Positions 15,349 through 23,393 of a DNA stretch of 64,000 nucleotides are shown here, in pieces. Where the stretch lies: assembly GCF_003314975.1 (NCBI RefSeq), contig NZ_QNRF01000004.1, positions 310,001-374,000 on the forward strand, in the 5' to 3' direction. A program made the position numbers and the translations under genes. Position 1 is the stretch's first letter, and each line of letters begins with the position of its first letter. This stretch comes from Marinomonas aquiplantarum (GTDB lineage Bacteria; Pseudomonadota; Gammaproteobacteria; Pseudomonadales; Marinomonadaceae). Below the pieces are notes generated by a model that saw only the letters and a program-made list of their open reading frames with translations, was not told the origin of the DNA and made no database searches.

Positions 15349-17679
15349 TTAAAGGTTAGTTACAGACAGTTCATCGTTCAGATTAACGTCGCTTGGTTCC
15401 AGTTCCACAGCGATGCTTTTTGACGTTGGTGTGTTGCTAAACTCGCCATGACTATCCAGTGGTACTAATGGATTGGTTTCAGGGTAATAAGCAGCTAAGT
15501 TGCCAGCAGGGATGCTGTAGGGCACGAGTTTAAAACCGTCTATTTTACGAACCACTCCGTCGTTCCAGAGAGAACGGATGCTGACTTTTTGACCTTCTCG
15601 ATAGCCTAATCGTTTTATGTCTGCAGGGTTGATAAAGACCACCTTACGTTCATTTTTAATACCACGATATCGATCGTTTAAACCATAGATGGTTGTGTTG
15701 TATTGGTCATGAGAGCGTAGCGTTTGCAGAATAAAGCTCTTCTCGGTCAGCAAGCCTTTGGTTTGCTTTGGCAAAATGGAATCTGGTAGAGGGTGGCTAT
15801 GCAAAATGGCTTTACCAGCTGGTGTGTTCCAGTTTCTTTCTCTGGCACTGTTGCCTAAATAGAAACCGCCATCTTTTAAAATACGTTGATTGAAGTTTGA
15901 AAAGCCAGGCACAACCGCCGCAATGTGCTCGCGAATGATGTCGTAATCTGCGATCAGAGATGCCCATTCAACCGGATGGTTGCCAAGTGTCGCTTCTGCT
16001 ATACCGGCTATGATAGCGGGTTCGGATTTTTGTAAATCACTCATGGGTTCTAATACGCCACCGGATGCGTGAATCATACTGAATGAGTCTTCTACTGTGA
16101 CTTTTTGTGGCCCATTGGCCTGATGGTCGATGTCGGTTCGACCAAGACAAGGCAAGATCAGAGCTTCTTTGCCGGTAATCAGATGGGATCGATTTAATTT
16201 TGTACTGATTTGCACGGTTAGGTCGCATTTTTCTAGAGCCGTGGCAGTGGCTTGGGAATCGGGGGTAGCCGCTGCAAAGTTGCCTCCTAGGGCGATAAAC
16301 ACCTTCACTTTCCCATCGCGCATAGCTCGAATGGTATCGACCACAGCGAGTCCTTCTTGTTGTGGTGGCGTGAAGTGGAAGCGTTTCTCCATAGCGTCAA
16401 GAAAGGCCTGAGAAGGGCGTTCATTAATGCCCATCGTGCGGTCACCTTGAACATTGCTGTGGCCGCGAACCGGACACGCACCGGCACCTGGTTTACCAAG
16501 GTTGCCACGTAAGGCCAATAGATTGACGATTTCATGAATGGTGGCCACAGAGTGATGATGTTGAGTGATGCCCATGGCCCAAGTAATGATCACACTGTTG
16601 GCGTTTGCATAGACCTCAGCGGCCTGCTGTATTTCATTTCGTGTTAAGCCTGCTTGATTAAGGATTTCATCCCACGAAGTTTGTTTTACTTGCTCAAGAT
16701 AGGGCGTCATACCCTGAGTATGTTGAGCAATAAAATCATGATCAAAGATGGCTTTGCCTTCACGTTGAGCGTTTTCTTCCATTTCGATCAAGACTTTCAC
16801 CATACCTCGAACGACCGCCATATCGCCGCCAATTTTAGGCGTGTAGTAAGCGGTATTGGTTGGTTTTGAAGAATTGGTCAACATTTCGATAGGGCTTTGT
16901 GGGTTCTGAAAACGCTCTAAGCCCCGTTCTTTTAAGGTATTGAAAGTGAGTAATTGCGCGCCACGTTGTACCACTTCTTTCAAAGTTTCTAACATGCGAG
17001 GGTGGTTGGTGCCGGGGTTCTGACCAAATACGAACACCGCATCGGCGCGTTCAAAATCGTCTATTTCTATGGTGCCTTTGCCAATGCCGATGCTGCTGGT
17101 TAGGCCATAGCCACTGGCTTCGTGACACATGTTTGAGCAATCAGGGAAGTTGTTTGTACCGTAAGCACGAGCAAATAGTTGATAGAGAAAAGCCGCTTCA
17201 TTACTGGCTCGGCCAGACGTATAGAAGGCCGCATTATCTGGTGAATTTTGACTTTTTAGCGCCTCGGCAATTTGACTGAAAGCTTGCGTCCAAGAGATGG
17301 CTTCGTAGTGATCGGTAGCAGGGTTATAACGCATGGGTTCGGTTAAGCGCCCCTGATATTCTAAGAAGTAATCGCTTTGCGTCTTCAGCCAAGTCACACT
17401 GTGCTGGGCCATGAACCCAGCGTCCACCTTACGAGACGTGGCTTCCCAGTTCACTGCCTTAGCCCCATTTTCACAAAAGCGAATTTTGGCTGGATCGTGT
17501 TTTTCGCCCCAGGCACAGCCTGGGCAATCGAAGCCTTGTGGTTGGTTGGTTTTTAACAGAGTGAAAATATTGCGTGTGGCGTTTTCACTCTTCAGCCAAT
17601 GTTGTGCTGTGCTTTTCAGCGCTCCCCAGCCGCCAGCAGGTCCTTTATAAGGGCTATAAGTATGCGTTTTATCGGTCAT
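15349..17679 (-). CDS. FdhF/YdeP-family molybdopterin oxidoreductase
   Basis: A 776-residue molybdopterin-dependent oxidoreductase of the YdeP branch (E. coli YdeP, 759 residues). The N-terminus carries a Cys cluster motif FDCPGCAWGEKH...CENGAKAV, probably an Fe-S site. The Mo-pterin domain has SNMCHEASGYGLTSSIGIGKG with the presumed Mo-ligand cysteine, FVFGQNPGTNHPRM and ALGGNFAAATPD. The C-terminus is the cofactor-capping domain (TIYGLNDRYRGI...VFINPADIKRLGY). The ATG at 17679 is chosen because AAAGGAT lies upstream and MTDKTHTYSPYKGP aligns with the family start. It overlaps fdhD by 11 bases. YdeP enzymes are formate dehydrogenase-like and linked to acid resistance in E. coli. The true substrate is unproven. 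Confidence 0.9.
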   Translation of the reverse strand: MTDKTHTYSPYKGPAGGWGALKSTAQHWLKSENATRNIFTLLKTNQPQGFDCPGCAWGEKHDPAKIRFCENGAKAVNWEATSRKVDAGFMAQHSVTWLKTQSDYFLEYQGRLTEPMRYNPATDHYEAISWTQAFSQIAEALKSQNSPDNAAFYTSGRASNEAAFLYQLFARAYGTNNFPDCSNMCHEASGYGLTSSIGIGKGTIEIDDFERADAVFVFGQNPGTNHPRMLETLKEVVQRGAQLLTFNTLKERGLERFQNPQSPIEMLTNSSKPTNTAYYTPKIGGDMAVVRGMVKVLIEMEENAQREGKAIFDHDFIAQHTQGMTPYLEQVKQTSWDEILNQAGLTRNEIQQAAEVYANANSVIITWAMGITQHHHSVATIHEIVNLLALRGNLGKPGAGACPVRGHSNVQGDRTMGINERPSQAFLDAMEKRFHFTPPQQEGLAVVDTIRAMRDGKVKVFIALGGNFAAATPDSQATATALEKCDLTVQISTKLNRSHLITGKEALILPCLGRTDIDHQANGPQKVTVEDSFSMIHASGGVLEPMSDLQKSEPAIIAGIAEATLGNHPVEWASLIADYDIIREHIAAVVPGFSNFNQRILKDGGFYLGNSARERNWNTPAGKAILHSHPLPDSILPKQTKGLLTEKSFILQTLRSHDQYNTTIYGLNDRYRGIKNERKVVFINPADIKRLGYREGQKVSIRSLWNDGVVRKIDGFKLVPYSIPAGNLAAYYPETNPLVPLDSHGEFSNTPTSKSIAVELEPSDVNLNDELSVTNL

Positions 17680-18508
17680 CTTGATTATCCTTTCGAGCGG
17701 TTGGGGCAAAGAATCTTGGCTCATTTTGTTTGGTAAGGTGGATTAGGGTCAAGCCATATTGATTAGCAAGTTTGACGGCAAGGTGGCTTGGTGAAGCAAG
17801 ATGGATTAGATGAGACAATCCTGCTCTAACAGCTTTTTGAATCAATTCTGTGCTGCATCGACTGGACATAACAATACTATGATTGTGCAAGCTTATGCCT
17901 TGGCGCGCGGCGTAGCCAATGATTTTATCCAGGCAGTTATGTCGACCTATGTCTTCCATGCAAACCAGAGTGTCGCCTCGTTCAGATAGCAGCAAAGCCG
18001 CGTGCAATGCGCCGGTTTTCTGACCCAGCTGTTGCGCCTGATTGAGTCGACTCCTTAGGTCGCCAAGCAATTCTGCTGATAAACACTTAGATGGCTCTAA
18101 TGGCATTAATGATGGGAAAGCTTGATCAAGTGATTCAATACCACATAATCCGCAACCACTGGCCCCAAGGTGAATTTTGCGCTTGCTTTTAAATTCACTA
18201 AAGCGTCGACTACTGATGATCAAATTGATGTGTATGCCGTCAATATTCCGTGAGCTGTTATGCGGTTGTATGTCGATGTCACGAACATCTTGTTGGTGTT
18301 GGATGAGGCCTTCGCTCAAAGCATAACCGAGTGCGAATTCTTCCACATTTACTGGCGTGATCATGATCACCGCATAGGCAATGTCATTAATACTGAGGCT
18401 TAGAGGTACTTCTTCTACAAGATCGACATAGGCTAGCTCAAGAGAATCCGCTTCCCCTGAAAATTTCGTACTGCAGTAGCCATGAAACTTCATTGAATCG
18501 AGTGACAT
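17669..18508 (-). CDS. fdhD: Formate dehydrogenase accessory sulfurtransferase FdhD
   Basis: A 279-residue FdhD. It transfers sulfur from IscS to the molybdenum cofactor of formate dehydrogenase-type enzymes. The conserved pair of cysteines is in GASGCGLCGIESL (about residues 117-129). Other family landmarks are EEFALGYALSEGLI, TGALHAALL, VCMEDIGRHNCLDK and SRCSTELIQKA. The ATG at 18508 is preferred because AAGGTC lies 5 bases upstream. The in-frame ATG at 18544 has no ribosome binding site. It is encoded directly before and overlapping the ydeP-like gene, so that oxidoreductase is its likely client. Confidence 0.93.
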   Translation of the reverse strand: MSLDSMKFHGYCSTKFSGEADSLELAYVDLVEEVPLSLSINDIAYAVIMITPVNVEEFALGYALSEGLIQHQQDVRDIDIQPHNSSRNIDGIHINLIISSRRFSEFKSKRKIHLGASGCGLCGIESLDQAFPSLMPLEPSKCLSAELLGDLRSRLNQAQQLGQKTGALHAALLLSERGDTLVCMEDIGRHNCLDKIIGYAARQGISLHNHSIVMSSRCSTELIQKAVRAGLSHLIHLASPSHLAVKLANQYGLTLIHLTKQNEPRFFAPTARKDNQDDR

Positions 18509-18901
18509 AAGTGACCTTGTCGAAGGATGAAAATCAAACTTCATAGTACGTAGGCGAAAGTTTCTCGTCTATGGTTTTGTGGTGAAAAGAAGGTGCATTT
18601 TTGCTGCTGGAATTGACCACTGTCTATTGGCCAAGGGATTGCTTGGAAGAGGTGTTTATTTAAACAATGAAATACCGTATTCTAGCGCCCTCAAATAAAA
18701 TGACGTGTTTTTTGTATGTATTTTGTAAATAATGTCTCAGATCAGGCATCAAGGGAGATTTTTACGCAACAAGAGTGGCAGTCAAAACAGACATACGACA
18801 CAGTATGTGCAGGTTTTGTCTTACGTCCTGTTTAACATAGAGAAAGTGTGTGACGTTGTGTTCAGTAAGTAGTTGGGCTTTTCAATAGTCCACATTTCCT
18901 T
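18509..18901. other. 393-bp gene-free region between divergent fdhD and mepM-like genes
   Basis: No ORF with a credible start was seen. The region must hold promoters for both flanking genes, but I could not place convincing -35/-10 pairs. Its one clear structure is the compound inverted repeat at 18783-18818. Confidence 0.5.
18783..18818. repeat. Compound inverted repeat upstream of the M23 peptidase gene
   Basis: Outer arms CAAAAC/GTTTTG enclose inner arms ACATAC/GTATGT around GACACA. The whole hairpin lies 84 bases upstream of the peptidase start. No T-tract follows, so it could be an operator or a 5'-leader hairpin. Confidence 0.4.
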
Positions 18902-20266
18902 ATGAGTTTTTATATGCCGTTTTTAAAACGCCTTTCGCGTTGGGTCCTAGATGACCAGCGAGCTTGGCTAGCCATTATCGTGGCTGTTTTTTTGCTATTT
19001 TTATGGGTTTATCGAGCACTGGTTTCTCCTTCAGAAACCAATCCTAAAGACTACGTTCTGCCGACTAGCTCAACCAGTACCAGTATTCAAAAGCATCTTA
19101 TTGAACCTTCGGATAGTGATGATGTCGAGTTTGAATCCTTGTTGACTACTGATCCGATAGAGGAGGTGGAGCAAGCCAGTGTCGCCCCGCCAAGCATCGA
19201 CTATGTCATCAAGCCTGGAGACACCTTAGCGAAAATCTTCTCTCGTTTTGGTTTGTCTCGTGAATCCATGTACTCTGTTTTAGAAGCTGACCAAGAATAC
19301 TTGGTACTGGAACCCTTACTGCCGAATAATCGCTTTACCTTTAAGCTAGACAGTGACGGTCAGCTGCAAACCCTGACTCGACGCATTGATATCAGTAAAA
19401 GTGTGTCTTACGTTCGTCATGGAAGTGGTGGCTTTACTTATCAAGAAGACATTAAGCCCATTCGTTATACGCAGACCAGTATACACAGCAAGATAACAGG
19501 CAACTTCTATTTGTCGGCGAAGAAAGTCGGCTTATCGGATAACAACATTTTAATCATTCATGATGTGTTAAAAGGGCGTGTGAATTTCCGCAAGGATTTA
19601 CGTGCGAATGACGAATTTGATTTGATCGTCAAGAACGGCAGCATTGATGGTGTTTCTGTAGGCGATACTCAAATTGAGGCTTTGCAGTTTAAAGTTCAGG
19701 GTAAAATCTACCGCGCTTTTTTACACTCTGATGGACGTTTTTATGATCAAGATGGTAATAGCCTGACCCCCGCCTTATTACGCTGGCCAACGGCGAAACA
19801 TTACCGTATTAGTTCACCTTTTAATGCTAATCGCCTTCACCCTATTACTGGACATCCTGCACCCCATAATGGGGTTGACCTAGCGACACCTGTCGGCACA
19901 AAAATCCTTGCGACTGGCGATGGTGTGGTAACACGAGTGGCCACACACAAATACGCGGGGAAATACATAGTGATTGATTACACTGGGCCTTACGGCTCTC
20001 GTTTTTTGCATTTGAACAAAATATTGGTGAAAAAAGGTCAGAAGGTAAAACGAGGTCAAGTGATTGCTTTATCAGGCAACACTGGACGAACCACAGGAGC
20101 GCATTTGCATTACGAATTGCATGTTCGAGGTCGCCCAGTCAACCCAATGACCGCTAAAATTCCAACGGCCAAATCTGTCCCTGCAGACCAAAGAGACGAA
20201 TACAATCGAAACGTCGTGCAGTGGATTGAAATGATGGCGAAAGATGAGCCTACGGTTACAGATTAA
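18902..20266 (+). CDS. mepM: M23 peptidoglycan DD-metalloendopeptidase (MepM-like) with LysM-type domain
   Basis: A 454-residue cell-wall hydrolase. An N-terminal membrane anchor (about residues 18-38, IIVAVFLLFLWVYRAL) is followed by a disordered linker and a LysM/OapA-like binding domain (about 98-150, IDYVIKPGDTLAKIFSRF). A C-terminal LytM/peptidase M23 domain (about 305-420) follows. Zinc ligands fit the M23 pattern: HNGVDLA (His-x3-Asp) and HLHYE (His-x-His). Length and order match E. coli MepM/YebA (440 residues), which cuts D-Ala-mDAP cross-links to allow wall growth. In E. coli this gene neighbours znuABC; here the convergent neighbour is an iron-complex ABC transporter instead. Confidence 0.9.
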   Translation: MSFYMPFLKRLSRWVLDDQRAWLAIIVAVFLLFLWVYRALVSPSETNPKDYVLPTSSTSTSIQKHLIEPSDSDDVEFESLLTTDPIEEVEQASVAPPSIDYVIKPGDTLAKIFSRFGLSRESMYSVLEADQEYLVLEPLLPNNRFTFKLDSDGQLQTLTRRIDISKSVSYVRHGSGGFTYQEDIKPIRYTQTSIHSKITGNFYLSAKKVGLSDNNILIIHDVLKGRVNFRKDLRANDEFDLIVKNGSIDGVSVGDTQIEALQFKVQGKIYRAFLHSDGRFYDQDGNSLTPALLRWPTAKHYRISSPFNANRLHPITGHPAPHNGVDLATPVGTKILATGDGVVTRVATHKYAGKYIVIDYTGPYGSRFLHLNKILVKKGQKVKRGQVIALSGNTGRTTGAHLHYELHVRGRPVNPMTAKIPTAKSVPADQRDEYNRNVVQWIEMMAKDEPTVTD

Positions 20267-20285
20267 AGCCCACCTGCTTCCTAAA

Positions 20286-21044
20286 TTAGATTGGTTTATC
20301 CACGAGAACAATAGGGTGGCCTTGTGAGCAGGTTTCAATTCGCGCTTCGACCTTGTAAGCCAGAGCGATATTTTCAGTGGTTAAACTGTTTTTAGGGTTT
20401 CCAATGCTCAATATGTTGCCCTGATGCAATAAGATAACTTGGTCGCAATAACGCAAAGCCAAATTGATATCATGGCTGATCAGTAAGGCAATCGAGTTCT
20501 GTGAATTGACTTCCTCTCGAATGGTATTCAATACCTGCATTTGCCAGTTAAGATCCAGAGCACTGGTTGGTTCATCTAACAAATACAGCTTAGGATGACG
20601 CACAAGTGCCTGCGCTAAACTAATCATTTGCTTTTGACCACCAGACAATTTATGCATTGGATAGAATGCTAAATGGGCTATGCTCAGGCGCTCAAATACC
20701 TCTTCAATAAGGTGTTCTTGATTGTGTTGTTGAAGCGCTGAAGCGGCACTCTTAATTACTTCATAGGCCAGTAAACTGTTACCTTGAGGTAGCGTTTGTG
20801 GAACATAACCAATGTTTTTTAAACGCTCGTATTGATGCATTTTAGCAAGCTCCATACCTTCCAAATAAGCATGCCCTTGATAAGGGATTAGCCCCGCTAA
20901 ACTTTTTACAAAGGTGGATTTACCTGCGCCGTTTTGACCTAATAAAGCGACTAAACTCCCCGGCTTTATAGTATCTGTCGTGATGTTCGATAGGACTTGT
21001 TTAGTGCCGTAAGCGACACCAATATTATTCAATTCTAAACTCAT
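20286..21044 (-). CDS. Iron-complex ABC transporter ATP-binding protein (FecE/FepC-like)
   Basis: A 252-residue ABC ATPase. Walker A is LGQNGAGKSTFVKSL (about residue 35-49), the Q-loop is YVPQTLPQG, the signature is KLSGGQKQMISLAQAL, Walker B is LYLLDEPTSALD, and the H-loop is LLISHDINLAL. This is the pattern of FepC/FecE/BtuD proteins. It drives the permease encoded just upstream (4-base ATGA overlap) and is the last gene of the five-gene uptake set. It ends 19 bp from the convergent peptidase gene. Confidence 0.93.
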   Translation of the reverse strand: MSLELNNIGVAYGTKQVLSNITTDTIKPGSLVALLGQNGAGKSTFVKSLAGLIPYQGHAYLEGMELAKMHQYERLKNIGYVPQTLPQGNSLLAYEVIKSAASALQQHNQEHLIEEVFERLSIAHLAFYPMHKLSGGQKQMISLAQALVRHPKLYLLDEPTSALDLNWQMQVLNTIREEVNSQNSIALLISHDINLALRYCDQVILLHQGNILSIGNPKNSLTTENIALAYKVEARIETCSQGHPIVLVDKPI

Positions 21045-22147
21045 ATTGGATTGCGCTTTTGATGTTGATAGATAAGAGCAATAAAGAATGGTATTCCTAC
21101 GAGTGCGGTAACCATGCCAATGGGAAGTACCAAACCAGGGATAAAGCCTTTACTGACGATCGAGGCGAGAGACAGCAGCAGAGCACCACATAAGGTGCTG
21201 GCAACAATAAAAAATCGATGACTTTCGCCAATGATCATTCGAGCAATATGCGGAGCCACTAAGCCAATAAAACCAATTTCACCAACGAAGGCAAGAGCAA
21301 CTGCGGTTACTAAACTTACACGTATTAGGGTCATTAACCTTAGTCGTTTGACATTGATCCCCATACTCTGAGCTTGTTCTTCACCACTGCGAAGTATCGT
21401 CATAGACCAAGCATGACGTAAGCTGATGAAAAAGCATAAGAGTAAAACAAAACTGACAATGAAGGCTTTTTCTAAGTCAGCTCTTGCGAGACTTCCCATG
21501 GTCCAAAATACGATTTGCTGGAGCTCACCTTCTTCTGCAATAAATTGAATGACACCGACCATGGCGTTTAATCCAAACATTAATGCGATACCAAATAGTA
21601 ATACACTTTGAATACTGCCACCTAAGCTGTTGGCAACCCCAAGAATAATGAGTGACGTCAAACAGGCTAAGGAAAAAGCAAAGATAGGTAATAAATATGT
21701 CTGGCTAATACCATAGTCACTAAAATCAAAAACGATGGCTAAGGATGCGCCAAAAGTGGCAGCTGAACCGACGCCAAGAGTGAATGGGCTTGCCAATGGA
21801 TTGTTTAGTGCGGTTTGCATTTCCGCCCCAGCTAAACCTAGAGACGCTCCGACTAAAATAGCCATAAGTGCATAGGGCAATCGAATATCCCAAATAATAA
21901 CCTGCTGAGACATGGATAATGAGTTGGGAGACCAAATGCCCTTTATTAAATCGACATAAGTAAGAGAAGAAGGTCCTGTCGCTAGGTCGTACAACAATGC
22001 CACCACAATACCTATGGTTAATAGGGTCAAAAACAGCATGCGCGTGCCGACATGATGACGATACTGATTAGCCAGAGAGTCCGACGGACTAGGTGATTTT
22101 TTGAATAGTTGAAAAAGCAATGATGATAGCCAATTTTTCTTATTCAT
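21041..22147 (-). CDS. Iron-complex ABC transporter permease (FecCD family)
   Basis: A 368-residue polytopic inner-membrane protein of the BtuC/FecCD type with about nine to ten hydrophobic segments. Recognisable blocks are RLPYALMAILVGASLGLAGA (the conserved R-LPR-like entry), NPLASPFTLGVGSAATFGA and the ATPase-coupling GEIGFIGLVAPHIAR. It has an extra cytoplasmic N-terminal stretch of about 30 residues before the first TM. It overlaps the binding-protein gene by 8 bases and the ATPase gene by 4, so the three form one translational unit. Confidence 0.93.
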   Translation of the reverse strand: MNKKNWLSSLLFQLFKKSPSPSDSLANQYRHHVGTRMLFLTLLTIGIVVALLYDLATGPSSLTYVDLIKGIWSPNSLSMSQQVIIWDIRLPYALMAILVGASLGLAGAEMQTALNNPLASPFTLGVGSAATFGASLAIVFDFSDYGISQTYLLPIFAFSLACLTSLIILGVANSLGGSIQSVLLFGIALMFGLNAMVGVIQFIAEEGELQQIVFWTMGSLARADLEKAFIVSFVLLLCFFISLRHAWSMTILRSGEEQAQSMGINVKRLRLMTLIRVSLVTAVALAFVGEIGFIGLVAPHIARMIIGESHRFFIVASTLCGALLLSLASIVSKGFIPGLVLPIGMVTALVGIPFFIALIYQHQKRNPI

Positions 22148-23318
22148 GAACAGCCTTAGAAAGCTTTGTCCAATAAACGCCTGTTAGCGGTATCGCCTGG
22201 AAGTGATTGAAAAAGTACTGCAATGTCGCGTCGGGATTTAGATCTTGAAATGCCTCTGGGTATAGCCATTTGGCGACAACTTGTACAGCAACAACGTTTA
22301 ATGGTGAATTATAGAAACCATGCCAAAGTGCATAACTTTGCTGTGTTTGAAAAGCCATCAATGATGTTAGGTTATAGCGAATTAACGCTTGATGTAGAGA
22401 TTGTTCTGCGTATTTTTCAGGAACACCTGCTCCGAGCATTACATAGGGAAGTTCATCATCAGGACTTTCTTTAGGCATACCTTTTGACCCAACGGCCGTG
22501 GCGATATAAACATCTGGTTGTTGTGCTAATAGGTATTCTTGGTTCATGATGCCGGCGACACCAGGAACGACCGACAACGCAATGTTATTGCCTCCAGCCG
22601 TATCAATAAAATCCGCCATCATTCCTCGACTCATGGTTTCACAGCAAGCGCTTAATACGCCGACACGACTATGAATGAATACTCGCTTCTTTTGTGTCGG
22701 AGATAACTTGCTAATGGTCGTAGTGACTTTGTTAAGCTGTTGTTTATAGTAGCGGATAAAATGTTTAGCTTGCGCTTCTTTGCCTAAGACCTTTCCTAGA
22801 AGCATTAAACTGATTGGAGTGTTTTTCAACGGCGCCTTTCTAAAATCAACAAAAATAACTTTAATACCTGCTTTTTCAAGGATTTTAATAGTATTGGCAT
22901 GGCGCGCATTAGGGCCATGCCCATCAAGACTAAAAATGGCTAAGTCTGCTTTTAATTCTATGGCGCTTTCTATACTAAAACTGTCCGCTGAAGAGCGACC
23001 AATAATGGGGATGTTATCAATTTCTGGGAAGCGTTTTTGGTATTCAAGATAGCTGCCGTAATCTACCCATTCGAGTTTGGATAGCATACCTGCAATGGGT
23101 TTAATTGGATTATCCTGATCTAGTATAGACAAGGCATGTAGATAGCGACTATCACCCAAAATAACTCTTTTTGGCTGCTCAGAAAAGGTGATTTTTCGAT
23201 TTGCTAAATCGGTTACAGTAAAGGGCTTTTGTTCAGCGTAAATCACTGAGCTTAAAGTAATGAGTAGCAAAAATGCCAAGCATAATCTGATGTTGTTTAA
23301 CGTAAATGAAGATACCAT
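22140..23318 (-). CDS. Periplasmic binding protein for an iron complex (FepB/BtuF superfamily)
   Basis: A 392-residue class III periplasmic binding protein. An N-terminal signal peptide (about residues 1-28, ending SVIYA) is followed by VTDLANRKITFSEQPKRVILGDSRY, the usual entry of siderophore/cobalamin/heme binding proteins. It is longer than FepB or FhuD (about 300) because of a C-terminal extension. An unusual Cys pair occurs in LSACCETMSRGMM. The ligand (siderophore, heme or other chelate) cannot be assigned from sequence. It follows the TonB receptor gene after a 75-bp gap that contains a terminator-like hairpin. Confidence 0.88.
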   Translation of the reverse strand: MVSSFTLNNIRLCLAFLLLITLSSVIYAEQKPFTVTDLANRKITFSEQPKRVILGDSRYLHALSILDQDNPIKPIAGMLSKLEWVDYGSYLEYQKRFPEIDNIPIIGRSSADSFSIESAIELKADLAIFSLDGHGPNARHANTIKILEKAGIKVIFVDFRKAPLKNTPISLMLLGKVLGKEAQAKHFIRYYKQQLNKVTTTISKLSPTQKKRVFIHSRVGVLSACCETMSRGMMADFIDTAGGNNIALSVVPGVAGIMNQEYLLAQQPDVYIATAVGSKGMPKESPDDELPYVMLGAGVPEKYAEQSLHQALIRYNLTSLMAFQTQQSYALWHGFYNSPLNVVAVQVVAKWLYPEAFQDLNPDATLQYFFNHFQAIPLTGVYWTKLSKAVHE

Positions 23319-23341
23319 GGTAAGAAAATCTCCTTGTACTA

Positions 23342-23371
23342 AAAAGCCAACGTTTATGACTAAACGCTGGC
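23342..23371 (-). terminator. Terminator-like hairpin between the TonB receptor and ABC genes
   Basis: Read on the minus strand, GCCA-x-CGTTT type arms (one mismatch) form a stem with a 6-base loop followed by TTTTT. It lies just after the TonB receptor stop and before the binding-protein gene. This would allow high receptor expression with partial read-through into the ABC genes. Confidence 0.6.
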
Positions 23372-23393
23372 GAAAGGGGAAAGAGGGTTATGA

